A stretch of DNA of 64,000 bases from Nitrospira sp. (GCA_029194665.1 JARFXO010000001.1:806001-870000), one strand, 5' to 3'. Shown: positions 54,950 to 64,000, counted from the stretch's first letter. Notes: a model not told the origin generated them from the sequence alone. Made by a program: numbers and translations.

Positions 54950-55382
54950 CGGTATAGTCGGTATAAATGGTCGACCCTGGCGCGACGCAGCTGATGCAGG
55001 ATCACCCACGCTGTCTTGTAGCGCCGAATGCCCAGTTGTCGTTGCCGCAGCAATGCCGAAATTCCACGCTTGTCGGTCGTCGTCAAGGACGCCGCTCAAA
55101 ACCGCGTCGTCAATGGCGTCCGGGTTCGATGAAAACGGTGCCCGCCGTCAGCGACACCTGGTGTCGATGCTGGGCGCATTCGCAGCGCTGCCATTCAAGC
55201 AGCAGGTACGTGCGCGCTCCGCCGCACCGTGGACAGCGATAGCCCTCGGGCCACCGACAGGCCGCCTCGTCGGCGAACTGCCGCTGGAATGCTCGGAGAC
55301 TGGTCGGGAACGGAGGATGCGATACAGCCATACACGACCCATCGTGGTCTCCTGAATCAAGCTGATAAGCAGCTGTAGTCAT
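54950..55382 (-). pseudogene. Eroded IS1595-family transposase
   Basis: On the minus strand from 55382: AFQRQFADEAACRWPEGYRC then PRCGG, the zinc-ribbon N-terminus of IS1595/ISXO2-type transposases, ending near VSLTAGTVF. After an apparent frame change the family resumes downstream with GISALLRQRQLGIRRYKTAW and VILHQLRRARV. The catalytic DDE-type domain is missing. No terminal inverted repeats were found, so the IS boundaries are unknown. A dead relic. Confidence 0.7.
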
Positions 55383-55564
55383 GGCTCAGCGAATTACGAC
55401 CTAGAGTTTGATTCAGGTCGCCAACCACCCAATTGTTCTGCCCGCCTTTCCTGTCGGCCCCATTCCGATATAACTTAGTAAACTGAGGTCACGTATGCGG
55501 GAGCTAATCCAGGATACGCATACTGTCAGGCTGGTCACCCACGATGGATCAGGAGAAAGCGGAG

Positions 55565-56830
55565 ATGCCTCGTTTGGCGGAATATCCGATCCTCCGTCGC
55601 AGACAATGGCTCCTCACGCGCGATTTCAGCCTCGTGTGGTGGAGTCAGGTGCTGTCGCAGGTGGCCGACGGAGTCAGCAAGCTGGCTCTCTTGTGGTTTG
55701 TCTATTCCATCACCGGTTCGGCGCTGAAGACCACGGTCATCGGTCTTCTGCAAACATTGCCCCCGATTGTCCTCGGACCCGTGATCGGCGTGGTGGTCGA
55801 TCGATTACCCAAGAAGGCCATCCTGATCTGCAGCGACCTGACCCGGGCCCTATTGATCGGCCTGATCCCCTGCTGGGTATCTGTAGAATCGTTTACAATA
55901 GAAGCGCTCTACTTGTTGACCTTTCTCTACGGGATTGCAACCGCCATGTTCGTCCCGACGCTGTCCTCGTCGGTGCCGCTTATGGTGGAAAAAGAACAGT
56001 TGACCGCCGCCAATGCCCTTCTCCAAGGCACAACGAGCCTCGGCATCATCATCGGCCCGGTCATCAGCGGACTGGGGATTGCCTTTTCCGGTTCCCAGGA
56101 CGTGCTCTGTATCAATGCGGTGACCTACGTGGCCTCCGCAGTCTTCTTGTTCCCCCTCCGGCTGTCGGCCGGATTGACGACCCCTCCGCCGGAGAGCCGT
56201 CGGACAACGGCAATCGAGGATCTGTTCGACGGGATTCGCTATACGTTGATTGCTCGGCGCACAATTCTGATGTTGATCATGTTGGCCTCGCTCTATACGT
56301 TCGGCAGCGGAGCCTTTACCACGCTGTTTCCTGTGTTCGGAAAAAAGCTCCTCTCTCTCGGTCCGGTCGAGGTGGGATATCTCTGGTCATGGCTCGGTGT
56401 GGGCCTACTCCTCGTATCGCTCTGTCTCGTGCGACTCTCCGAATGGGAGCTTCGGCGTCGGGTATCGGTTATCGCGTGGTCGAGCGCCGTCGGCGGGTTG
56501 GCTTTGTGCGGGCTGGTCTGGACATCGAACATCATGGTGGCAACTCTACTTGTGATGTTGATCGGCATGGGGTTGGGGACCTGGACACCGATCGCCTGGG
56601 GGATTATCCAGGAAATCTCGCCCGCCCACATGGTGGGGCGTGTCATGGCGCTCTACACGGCCATTGCCACGGCGACTTCAATGGCCGGCATGACCTTCTT
56701 CGGGTGGCTCATCGAAGTATCCAGCGAGTCTGCGAGTCTGATCGGCATCGGTGCAGTCCTGCTCGCCCTTGCAATGTGCAGCCTGTGGTTCAGGCGCTTC
56801 GTCGCGTGTGAGCACCTTTCGGTCGGGTAG
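55565..56830 (+). CDS. MFS exporter (EntS/MFS_3-like)
   Basis: A 421-residue membrane protein with about 12 helices (WWSQVLSQVADGVSKLALLW, GLLQTLPPIVLGPVIGVVVD, LLQGTTSLGIIIGPVISGLG). The layout fits the MFS_3 group of multidrug or siderophore exporters such as EntS. The ATG at 55565 has AGGAG about nine bases upstream; a 7-codon longer version from 55544 is possible. Substrate unknown. Confidence 0.8.
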   Translation: MPRLAEYPILRRRQWLLTRDFSLVWWSQVLSQVADGVSKLALLWFVYSITGSALKTTVIGLLQTLPPIVLGPVIGVVVDRLPKKAILICSDLTRALLIGLIPCWVSVESFTIEALYLLTFLYGIATAMFVPTLSSSVPLMVEKEQLTAANALLQGTTSLGIIIGPVISGLGIAFSGSQDVLCINAVTYVASAVFLFPLRLSAGLTTPPPESRRTTAIEDLFDGIRYTLIARRTILMLIMLASLYTFGSGAFTTLFPVFGKKLLSLGPVEVGYLWSWLGVGLLLVSLCLVRLSEWELRRRVSVIAWSSAVGGLALCGLVWTSNIMVATLLVMLIGMGLGTWTPIAWGIIQEISPAHMVGRVMALYTAIATATSMAGMTFFGWLIEVSSESASLIGIGAVLLALAMCSLWFRRFVACEHLSVG

Positions 56831-56897
56831 AAGGTCTTATCTCCAGTCCATTTTCTCAACTTGGATTTCGCAGGTGACGTATTCCGTCCGTTCCCTC

Positions 56898-56975
56898 AAA
56901 AACCCGCTTGGAATATGCCGCCGATGTGAGTACCATCGGCGGCAATGGGAAGAAGCACCTCACGGAACAGGGCCA
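56898..56975 (+). repeat. Shared leader copy A with a 10-bp inverted repeat
   Basis: About 78 bases that resemble 59101-59179. They centre on GCCGCCGATG (56917-56926), loop TGAGTAC, CATCGGCGGC (56934-56943), a perfect dyad. It sits just upstream of the 66-residue gene. A shared operator or a copied promoter-start segment are both possible. Confidence 0.65.
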
Positions 56976-56993
56976 GTGTAATGGCGAGGTGCG

Positions 56994-57194
56994 ATGAGAT
57001 ACGACCCCGAATCGCGCCTGGTGGTGAGCACAGGGATTAAGGTGGAGCTGTCATTGGACCAGATTGAGGAAATTCAAGGCTACGTGGCTATCGAGGCCAA
57101 CCACACGAAGAATGCCAAACGACGGAAGGAACTTGATCAGCTCTTCGACAAGCTTCAGGTGTTCCTGGACACCTATGATGACCAGAGTGAGTAA
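56994..57194 (+). CDS. Small hypothetical protein
   Basis: A 66-residue soluble protein (MRYDPESRLVVSTGIKVELS). It has a short beta start and a long C-terminal helix (NAKRRKELDQLFDKLQVFLD). GAGGTG lies immediately upstream of ATG 56994. No family recognised. It follows leader copy A, so it may share control with the SWIM gene. Confidence 0.5.
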   Translation: MRYDPESRLVVSTGIKVELSLDQIEEIQGYVAIEANHTKNAKRRKELDQLFDKLQVFLDTYDDQSE

Positions 57195-57348
57195 GATAGC
57201 CGACACCATGAACGGAATCGAACCAGGCTGAATGAAAGCCAGCCGATCTTTTTACGTTCCTTGGTGTCATTGATGAAACAGCTATGCACGATACAAGGGC
57301 CGACCTCATTTCCGTGGGCGCTGTGCGCGCCTCCGACGACGCTCTCTC

Positions 57349-58374
57349 TTACTGTGATACTGCCGGGCTGGTTTCGACCTGGTCGGCGATTTCTTTGAGG
57401 TCCTTGGGGTACAGTACGATTTCAATCCTGCGGTTGGCCGATCGTCCCTCCTCGGTATCGTTCGAGGCGACGGGTTGCGTGTCCGCATGCCCGACTGCGG
57501 AGAGATGCCGCGGGTCTACACCGCCCTGATCGATCAAATAGCGTACGACCGCCGTGGCCCGCGCCGTCGAGAGTTCCCAATTCGTCCTGTAACGGCTCTG
57601 CAGTTTGGCGCTGATCGGCACATTGTCCGTGTGGCCTTCGATTCGGATCTGCTTGTCCGTGACGGTTTTCAAAAGGTCGCTGACCTGCTTCAGCACATGC
57701 TGACCGGTCGGTTTCACCTCCGCTTGGCCGGAGTCGAACAAGACCCGGTCCACCAGGTTGATGGTGAGGCTGTCGCGTACTTGCTGGACGGTGATATTGC
57801 CCTTGGAAATTTCCTCTTGGAGCGACTTGGATAACTCTTCCTGCGTTCGCGTCAGCCGTTTGATCTCCGCTTCCTTCGCTTCCTTGGCAGCACGTTCCTG
57901 ATCGAGTTTCGTGGCCAATCGAGCCTGTTCTTGACGGAGCTGTTCACGCTCCTTTGCGATTTGGGCTGCCTCGGCTTCCATCGATGCAGCCTGTTGCTGG
58001 AGCTTCGCGATGTCTTCCTGCGCGGAAGCACTGTCGCTGGCATGTTTCTGTTCGAGATCCGTCAGCTGGCTGCGCGCGGCGGCGAGTTCGCCGGTCAACT
58101 GTTCGGATCGACCCTTGAGGTCTTCCCGTTCCTTCAACAACGAGGCGGCCTGGTCCTCAGCAGCTTTCCGCTGAGCTGCTTCCATGTCGAGTGACTCTCG
58201 CATCCCGCCCAGTTGGGCTTCCTGTTCCGCCGATCGTTTCTTGGCCGCCTGGAGTTCGCCAAGAGTCCGCTGGTGACTTTTCGCACTTACGCAGCCTCCT
58301 AGGGCCAACGCGCACAGCAGAGTTAACGCGGCGCTCCGGATCGGTATGGTTCGATGGCTTGATGTGGATCGCAT
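57349..58374 (-). CDS. OmpA-family peptidoglycan-binding lipoprotein with coiled coil
   Basis: A 341-residue protein from ATG 58374 (GGGAGGAG three bases upstream). Lipobox ALGGC, then a ~150-residue coiled coil (QEAQLGGMRESLDMEAAQRK, AQIAKEREQLRQEQARLATK), then a C-terminal OmpA/MotB domain. The latter has VLFDSGQAEVKPTG, EGHTDNVPIS and SANRRIEIVL, whose Asp/Arg bind diaminopimelate. It should tether the outer membrane to peptidoglycan. It resembles the OmpA-like lipoproteins of unknown partner rather than Pal. Confidence 0.85.
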   Translation of the reverse strand: MRSTSSHRTIPIRSAALTLLCALALGGCVSAKSHQRTLGELQAAKKRSAEQEAQLGGMRESLDMEAAQRKAAEDQAASLLKEREDLKGRSEQLTGELAAARSQLTDLEQKHASDSASAQEDIAKLQQQAASMEAEAAQIAKEREQLRQEQARLATKLDQERAAKEAKEAEIKRLTRTQEELSKSLQEEISKGNITVQQVRDSLTINLVDRVLFDSGQAEVKPTGQHVLKQVSDLLKTVTDKQIRIEGHTDNVPISAKLQSRYRTNWELSTARATAVVRYLIDQGGVDPRHLSAVGHADTQPVASNDTEEGRSANRRIEIVLYPKDLKEIADQVETSPAVSQ

Positions 58375-59146
58375 AGTCTCCTCCCGTGAATGAAGGCACA
58401 AGGAATAAATCAAACGGAATAAGCTTGATACCAGACGACTCGAGCACTCGACTGAAGAGAAGTGCGTATCTCTCATCGAGTCGAGGATGGAATTATAGTC
58501 AGATCGGTGTCGTCGTCAAGAGAATTGGACCATGGAGCTACAGGCACTGGAAGAGTCGCGTGCAAGATAGGATTGCGAAGAGAAAGGGGCAAGACGCTTA
58601 ACAGGTTGCCGTCTCCTCGGCGTGGTTCCAAGATCGGTGATTGTACCGTACCTCGGTGGTGCGTCGCGCTTTCGGAAAGGTCGTTGATCACAGGCAGGAG
58701 CAGCGAAATACATCAAGCCGTTTGCTTGACTATAGGGAGGGTCTTCACCTCAGTGGAGAGTTCCAGTGCATCCTGGTCCCACCCTGATTGCTTGTACCCC
58801 CGTAAACGGCAGCACCGGGGCAAGCAATGGTGCCAAGAACCGTTCTTGGTCACATCCCCGTGGGAACGAGCTTCGGTGATGACTCAGCTATTCCTCAGAA
58901 AAAGACTCCCGGCACCTTTACAAGTCACTCTTCAGCACTGACGTGCTTATCGACATGCTTGCTCGTCTTGGTGCGAAGGTGCGTCCGACCGTCAAGGTTT
59001 GGCGGGTAGCGTGAGGCTACATGGATTGCGCGTAACCGTTTCCCAAAGCGTGATGTGCGGTCTGCTCTCTTGCGGATCAAGCGCTTCTCTCATTCCTCCC
59101 AAAACCATCTTGGAATATGATGCCGATGTGAGTACCATCGACGACA
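58375..59146. other. Long intergenic region before the SWIM gene
   Basis: About 770 bases without a gene I can support. It contains a near-perfect dyad CCAAGAAC-C-GTTCTTGG at 58833-58849 and, at its end, leader copy B (59101-59179). Open frames here lack family resemblance. Confidence 0.45.
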
Positions 59147-59179
59147 ATGGGGAAACATAACTCACAGAACGGGACCCAG
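59101..59179 (+). repeat. Shared leader copy B upstream of the SWIM gene
   Basis: Matches copy A at 56898-56975 (TTGGAATATG, CCGATGTGAGTACCATCG, CAATGGG and ACAGAACGGGACC are shared or nearly so). The dyad is weaker here: only CGATG-TGAGTAC-CATCG is perfect. It includes the start codon of the SWIM gene at 59147. Confidence 0.65.
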
Positions 59180-60868
59180 AGCAAGCAGTCACAGGCTGAT
59201 CCGTTCAATTCTCTCACGTGGGATGAGCTCCAGGACTGGGCCGGGCCGATCATCGTATCGCGAGGGCGGCGCTACCAGCGCAGCCGCCAGGTTCAGGACC
59301 CCGCCCGAACCTCAAGCGGTGGCCTGGTCGCGTGGGTGCTGGGTTCGAACCGATACGCCACCAGGATCGAGACGGAAGATGACGAACTGGTTGCGGCCTG
59401 TACCTGCCCCTAAGGAGGCATCTGCAAACATGCTGTTGCCGTGGTGCTCGATTATCAGGAGCAGGTGAAGCGCAATCGTACGATCCCGACCGTGACCGAG
59501 CAGGACCAGCGGCTTCAGTTGTTGGAGCGTGATGAGGACGAAGGGGAATGGGACGAGGAGGACGAGGGGGATGAGGAAGGTGTTACGACCGAAGATCTCA
59601 TTCCTGTTTCGGCGCGACCAACGCGAAAAGCCGGGAAGGCTGCCACCGGCGCATGGATGTCTTTCCTGGAACAGCAGACACAACCGCAGCTTCTCGCGCT
59701 CCTGAAGGAATTAGTTCAGCGTTATCCAGGTGTCCGGCAATTCTTGCAGGATCGTCACAATGTGTCGGCGGGCGCGGTGCCGAAGCTGGTCAAAGCCCTG
59801 CGGGCTGAGCTTGCCCAGCTCAGCGCAGAGCCGGGCTGGCGCAACCACCCGAGCGGCGCGGGCTCGATCCCAGACTACTCACGGGTGCGGGATCGCCTGG
59901 AAGCGCTGTTGGCGCAAGGGCATGCGGATGCAGTGGTGGAGGTGGGAGCACAATTGTTGGGAGACGGTACGAGGCAGGTGGAGATGAGCGACGACGAAGG
60001 AGAGACGGCAGAGGAAATTGCATCCTGTTTAGATATTGCTTTCCGGGCATTACCGCAGTCGTCTCATCTATCCACCGAGCAGATGCGTTGGGCGGTGGCG
60101 GCGGACTTGGCGGACCAGTACGAACTCTGTCGCGGAGCCAAGACCTTCTGGGACCGGAGCCATCCGGTGGGGGCGTGGAACGAGCTTGCCGAGCAACTTG
60201 CCCAGCGGCTCGCACATGATCGATGGAAAAAGAGTCAGGACGCATTCTCAGAAAAGTTCCAACGCGATCGCCTGAGCAACTGGCTGATTGTGGCGCTGGA
60301 ACGGGCCGGCCGGCGTGAAGAGATCATCCCGCTGTGCCGGCAAGAAGCTGAGCGGACAGGCAGTTACCTCCGTTTGGTGGAGCCCCTCAAGAAAGCCAAG
60401 CAGTGGGAAGAAGCGGAAGAATGGATCCGGAAGGGAATCATTGCGACCGAGAAGCCATGGCCTGGTATTGCCGTCGAATTGCGGATATCGTTTCGCGGGA
60501 TGCGGGAGCGACAGAAGAAGTGGGATTCCGCCGCAGCGTTGCAGGCCGACGATTTCTTCCTGGAGCCAAGTGTGCAAACGTTTCAAGAGTTGGAGAAAGC
60601 AGCGCAGCGAGCCTGGGTCGGGCCGGAAGTTCGACCCGCCGCCTTGCAGTATCTGGGAATCGGGATACGCCCCCAACCCTCAACCCAGCTCTGGCCGTTG
60701 TCAGAGAGCGAACTGAAGACGACGACCGGACGCCGTCCGATCCAGCCACCCATGCCCGATGTCCTCATCGAGATCGCGGCGGTGTTCAAACTCGTGAAAG
60801 GCGCGCTGCTGCTGCTCTTCGTTCGTCCGTTGGGATGGGGAGGGGGGATCGGTGAGCTAGGAAGATGA
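59147..60868 (+). pseudogene. SWIM zinc-finger protein gene with an in-frame TAA in the zinc motif
   Basis: One frame runs from ATG 59147 to 60868 and is broken only by TAA at 59411-59413. Around it the protein reads AACTCP-stop-GGICKHAVAVVL, the SWIM motif CxCPxGGxCKH, where the stop replaces what is normally an aromatic residue such as Tyr (TAC/TAT). The N-terminal part (88 residues) holds SLTWDELQDWAGPIIVSRGR. After the stop come an acidic linker (DEEDEGDEEG) and ~450 residues of helical repeat-like sequence. A GTG at 59441 could start a truncated 475-residue protein. SWIM proteins bind DNA or proteins. Dead gene, sequencing error, or readthrough are the options. Confidence 0.75.
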
Positions 60869-62173
60869 GAGGACTCCCGCAATACAACCGGTCAGCAACG
60901 TCGTCAAATAGGCGGTCCACAACGCGCGCAGTCCCAGGAGCGAGATGTCTTTTGCCCTATGCGGCACCAATGCGGAGATGCCGCCGACAAAGATGCCCAT
61001 GCTCGCGACATGCACGAACCCACAGAGGGCATAGGTCAAGGCCGTGAGGGACCGTGGAGAGAGCGGCGGCGGAGTCGCAGATTGCACCGCGGCCAACTTG
61101 AAATAGGCCGCCACTTCCGTCTCGATAAACCGCGACCCCAGCAAGTCCGCGCCGATCTGCCATTCTTCAGGACGGAGACCGAGGAGAATGGCGAACGGCC
61201 AAGTCAGCCAGGCGAGGACCCGTGTGACGGAGAGAGACGCTCCACCAATCGTAGGAAGCTGCGCCAGCGCCAAATCCACAAGAGCTTCCAATCCGAGAAA
61301 CACGATCAGCAATGCAGCAATGCCGACAGCCATTTTCATCCCCTGTCCTGCCCCATCGATTAAGGCGACAACGAGGTTGGAGGGCGGCGGAATCGCTTCA
61401 CTATCGGCTGAAGGCGATGGGTTCCGGTCGGTAGAGGGCACGCCGCCCAGCGTCATGGGCTGTCCATCTTCGGGAAATGTGAGTTTGCTGATGAGCACCG
61501 CGCAAGGAATCGAAATCACCGACGCAGAAATCAAATGCCCGGCGATCTGAGGCACCACATGTTGCAGAGCCGACACGTAGATGCCCATGACCGTGCTCGC
61601 CACGGTCGCCATCATGCAAGTCAGCACCAAGAGCAGTTCCGATCGCGTCATGGCAGCGAGGTAGGGACGGACAATCAAGCCCGCCTCGATGCCGACGAAG
61701 ATGTTCGCGGCGCCGGACAGGGACTCGGCCCCCGATAAGCCCATAGTCCGGTAAAAGAGTCGGGAGAACAGACCTACGATCGCTTGCATAACGCCCACAT
61801 AGTACAGACCCGCCATCAATGCGGCAAAGAACACGACGGCCGGCAGCGCTTGCGCTGCCAGGATAAAGCCCACCGAGACGGTTCCATCCGGGAGTCTCTG
61901 GCCCGGGTCGAGCGCGAGAGGACCGAGCAGGAAGAGCGTGCCCTTTTGCGAGGCGGTGAGCACGGCGACTACCATGTCGTTAGTAACGCTCCAGAGCCAG
62001 CGGGAGCCCGGAAACCAAAAGGACAGGATACCGAGTCCCCAGGCCAAAGCCGCGCTGCCCACAATGGTCGTCCAGTTCAGCCGACTGCGATTTCCCGTCA
62101 CCCAGGCCAGCAACGCGATCGTAACGAAACCGACGCAGGCAAGCAGGCGATAGGGCCATTCCTCCACCGTCAT
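60857..62173 (-). CDS. nupC: Concentrative nucleoside transporter (CNT/NupC family)
   Basis: A 438-residue inner-membrane protein. The N-terminal three helices are followed by the CNT core with LPAVVFFAALMAGLYYVGVM, GAESLSGAANIFVGIEAGLI and YALCGFVHVASMGIFVGGIS, which form the nucleoside-binding and ion-coupling hairpins. It imports nucleosides with H+ or Na+. An internal linker (PSTDRNPSPSADSEAIPPPS) is longer than usual. Its stop overlaps the SWIM gene tail to tail by 12 bases. Confidence 0.88.
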   Translation of the reverse strand: MTVEEWPYRLLACVGFVTIALLAWVTGNRSRLNWTTIVGSAALAWGLGILSFWFPGSRWLWSVTNDMVVAVLTASQKGTLFLLGPLALDPGQRLPDGTVSVGFILAAQALPAVVFFAALMAGLYYVGVMQAIVGLFSRLFYRTMGLSGAESLSGAANIFVGIEAGLIVRPYLAAMTRSELLLVLTCMMATVASTVMGIYVSALQHVVPQIAGHLISASVISIPCAVLISKLTFPEDGQPMTLGGVPSTDRNPSPSADSEAIPPPSNLVVALIDGAGQGMKMAVGIAALLIVFLGLEALVDLALAQLPTIGGASLSVTRVLAWLTWPFAILLGLRPEEWQIGADLLGSRFIETEVAAYFKLAAVQSATPPPLSPRSLTALTYALCGFVHVASMGIFVGGISALVPHRAKDISLLGLRALWTAYLTTLLTGCIAGVLSSS

Positions 62174-62225
62174 GTCCTCCTTCCGCGGAAGCCCGGCGGG
62201 AGGCTACGCTGAGAACCGACTGTCG

Positions 62226-62450
62226 TCAAGAAAGAAAATAGGGGTTTGCAGTTACACGGAGAGACAAGGGACAGAGGGTCGGATCTTGAACCGTGCACTC
62301 AATTGCACGATAGGATTCGACATTCAAGCTGGCATGCTCCCTCGTCGCTTCGTCTGCAAGCGTGCGCACTTCTTCAAAATATCGTGCGCCGACATATTCG
62401 TAAATGACTTGAGAACAGGTCTTGACCATCGTCCAGCCCGATCTTGGCAC
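62226..62450 (-). CDS. Possible small protein downstream of cydB
   Basis: A 74-residue frame from GTG 62450, or ATG 62429 (MVKTCSQVIYEYVGARYFEE). It is helical with two or three cysteines, ending LCPLSLRVTANPYFLS. It begins 3 bases after cydB, so it could be translated with it. It is not a CydX-type peptide: no membrane helix is seen. No family recognised. Confidence 0.4.
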   Translation of the reverse strand: MPRSGWTMVKTCSQVIYEYVGARYFEEVRTLADEATREHASLNVESYRAIECTVQDPTLCPLSLRVTANPYFLS

Positions 62451-62453
62451 ATA

Positions 62454-63491
62454 TCAATGTGCGTCATCCGAGCGCGGTTTACCCGAGAACAGGGAATAGA
62501 CGTAACTCTGGTAGGCCACTACAAGCAGGAAGCCGACTCCGAACCAGGCAAACCCGGCTGTTAATCCATAGGAGTCGGTGGCTGCATTGAACACCGTGAG
62601 GCTGAGCGCTGGATCAGTTGTTGAAACTAAGATGTAGGGATACATGCCGAACATGACGCTGGCGAGCATCAGCAAAATAAATGCACTGGAAGACAGAAAG
62701 GCGGCGGTGTCACGCTGTCGCTGGCGGAGGTACAGACTGGATCCGAGCGCGAATATCCCACTGAATGGTACAAGATATTCCATCGGATGGCCAGCGAAGT
62801 TGAGCCGCAAGCTTGGCTGGACGAAAGGGACCGCAGTCACGGTAAGCACCGTGCATCCAGCCGAAACCCGCCCCATGACCCAGGCGGTCGAGACGGCTCG
62901 TTTATACAGGGCGCCTTCTGTTTTCATCGCGAGATAATTTGCCCCGTGGAAGGCTAGGATCGACACAGTCGTCAGCCCCAGCAGCACCGTGAACCAGTCC
63001 AGGATGCCTGGCTCCGGCCCAGGCTGAAAGTCTGTCCAAAACGGGACGAAGAAATATCCGTCACGGTTTAAGGGCACACCGCGAATCAGATTGCCCAGCG
63101 CCGCGCCAAAGACAAACGCCAAGAGTAAACTGGCCGTTGTAAAGGCCGTATCCCAGGCCTGTTTCCACAACACATGATCCACCTGCGATCGCAATTCCAG
63201 CGCGAGACCGCGAAAGATCAGCAGCCACAGCACAAGGATCAACGCCAGATAGAACCCGCTGAATCCGGCGGCATAGGCCTTGGGATAGGCAAAGAAGAGG
63301 ACAGCGCCGGCGGCGATCAACCAGACTTCGTTTGCGTTCCACAGTGGGCCGATGGAGGCGAGCACCGTTCGACGGTCCGCTTCGGTCCGAACGACGAACG
63401 GATAGACCATGCCGACCCCAAAGTCGAAACCGTCCAGGACGATGAAGATGGCGAGCATCAGTGTGACGACGATAAACCACAGGGTTTCCAT
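62454..63491 (-). CDS. cydB: Cytochrome bd oxidase subunit II
   Basis: A 345-residue membrane protein with about nine helices. The N-terminus (LDGFDFGVGMVYPFV) and IGPLWNANEVWLIAAGAVLF are diagnostic of CydB. It pairs with CydA to form a quinol-oxidising, high-oxygen-affinity terminal oxidase. It follows cydA by 15 bases. Full length. Confidence 0.92.
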   Translation of the reverse strand: METLWFIVVTLMLAIFIVLDGFDFGVGMVYPFVVRTEADRRTVLASIGPLWNANEVWLIAAGAVLFFAYPKAYAAGFSGFYLALILVLWLLIFRGLALELRSQVDHVLWKQAWDTAFTTASLLLAFVFGAALGNLIRGVPLNRDGYFFVPFWTDFQPGPEPGILDWFTVLLGLTTVSILAFHGANYLAMKTEGALYKRAVSTAWVMGRVSAGCTVLTVTAVPFVQPSLRLNFAGHPMEYLVPFSGIFALGSSLYLRQRQRDTAAFLSSSAFILLMLASVMFGMYPYILVSTTDPALSLTVFNAATDSYGLTAGFAWFGVGFLLVVAYQSYVYSLFSGKPRSDDAH

Positions 63492-63506
63492 TAACCGTCC
63501 CTTCGT

Positions 63507-64000
63507 TCAGGCGGTATACGGCGCTTGTGAGCTGATCGAGCCGGGTCCGTGCTGAATCGTTTTGCCGAGAAGAAACACAAACAGCAACCCGAGCAGCAGA
63601 TACAGTCCCAAGAATCCAATCAAGGTAAATAAGGCGTTCCCTGAATGAACCAATGGAGATGTGCCATGGGCGGTGCGCAACAAGCCGTACACGAGCCAGG
63701 GCTGCCGTCCCAGTTCGGCGGTCATCCAGCCGGCCGACGTAGCGATGTATGGGAATGGAGCTGAGAGCATCACTAGCCACAACAGCCACTTCATGTTGAA
63801 CAGGCGGCCATGCCAAAGCGAGAACAAGGCCAGGCCAAGGATGGCGGCAAGGATGGTTCCTAATCCGGCCATGATGTGATAGGCATAGTAGAGGAGGGGA
63901 AGATTATCCGGCCACTCGTCGCGAGGAAACGCGTCGAGCCCCTTGACCTTGGCGTAGAGGTCTTTGTACACGAGAAAACTGAGCGCATTAGGAATCTCAA
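63507..64000 (-). CDS. cydA: Cytochrome bd oxidase subunit I, C-terminal part (cut by window edge)
   Basis: At least 164 residues visible, running off the right edge (frame continues EIPNALSFLVYKDLYAKVKG). The conserved GWMTAELGRQPWLVYGLLRT segment of CydA is present, followed by the last hydrophobic helix (LGLYLLLGLLFVFLLG). The heme-binding N-terminal half and Q-loop are outside the window, so the bd versus CIO (cyanide-insensitive) type cannot be judged. Confidence 0.88.
   Translation of the reverse strand, partial: EIPNALSFLVYKDLYAKVKGLDAFPRDEWPDNLPLLYYAYHIMAGLGTILAAILGLALFSLWHGRLFNMKWLLWLVMLSAPFPYIATSAGWMTAELGRQPWLVYGLLRTAHGTSPLVHSGNALFTLIGFLGLYLLLGLLFVFLLGKTIQHGPGSISSQAPYTA

Noticed and set aside
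55495-56811. Long plus-strand frame of 438 codons overlapping the MFS exporter gene
   Set aside because: Its translation is Arg/His/Ser-rich and lacks membrane helices, while the overlapping frame gives a clean 12-helix MFS protein. It is a shadow frame.
58462-58941. 159-codon frame in the gap before the SWIM gene
   Set aside because: Mixed-composition translation with no recognisable fold and no ribosome binding site; likely noncoding.

Overview
The window is about 64 kb of bacterial chromosome with moderately high GC. It shows no rRNA, tRNA, CRISPR array or intact prophage that I can recognise. The gene set fits a Gram-negative-type bacterium with an outer membrane: porin, OmpA-type lipoprotein, other beta-barrels, HflKC, cytochrome bd, a class II (B12-dependent) ribonucleotide reductase and formate-THF ligase. 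The overall style, including an abundant-looking dispersed hairpin repeat and B12-dependent NrdJ, resembles Nitrospira or a relative (Nitrospirota). That placement is an inference, not a proof.

Layout. 1-2.4 kb: end of a methyltransferase gene, a hypothetical helical protein and two orphan HicB-like small proteins. 2.4-8.1 kb: arsM-arsS (arsenic methylation and arsenosugar biosynthesis) followed by a complete pstSCAB phosphate/arsenate-type ABC importer with overlapping genes. 8.2-19.1 kb: cysteine synthase, hflKC, formate-THF ligase, an M23 endopeptidase, CutA, an M20 peptidase, an OB-fold-like exported protein, a lipoprotein and an outer-membrane beta-barrel. 19.4-31.4 kb: a large potassium locus on the minus strand, read as porin, 26-aa ORF, kdpF, kdpA1, kdpB, kdpC, 42-aa membrane ORF, kdpA2, kdpD, kdpE. 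The second, diverged kdpA with its own small membrane protein is unusual.

31.6-35.3 kb is an accessory stretch: an HExxH membrane protein, a cadherin-like lipoprotein, a broken VapC copy, a hairpin repeat element, and a VapBC-like pair whose toxin is frameshifted in the same way as the broken copy. 35.5-40.2 kb holds the most intriguing block: an exported TPR-CHAT (caspase-like) protein, a membrane-anchored TIR protein and an exported Ig-like protein, the last two translationally coupled. This may be a regulated-proteolysis or immune/stress module. 40-50 kb is mostly housekeeping: PilZ, MutY-MutT-exonuclease, MiaB-MtaB tRNA methylthiotransferases, and an AmpG-like transporter.

50.5-54.2 kb carries nrdJ with a promoter that has two NrdR-box-like palindromes exactly 32 bp apart. 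Then come an ACT-domain protein, an eroded IS1595-family transposase, an MFS exporter, an OmpA-family lipoprotein, a SWIM zinc-finger gene with an in-frame TAA inside its zinc motif, a CNT nucleoside transporter and cydB/cydA (cydA cut by the right edge). A ~78-bp leader with an inverted repeat is shared by the SWIM gene and a small gene 2.2 kb upstream.
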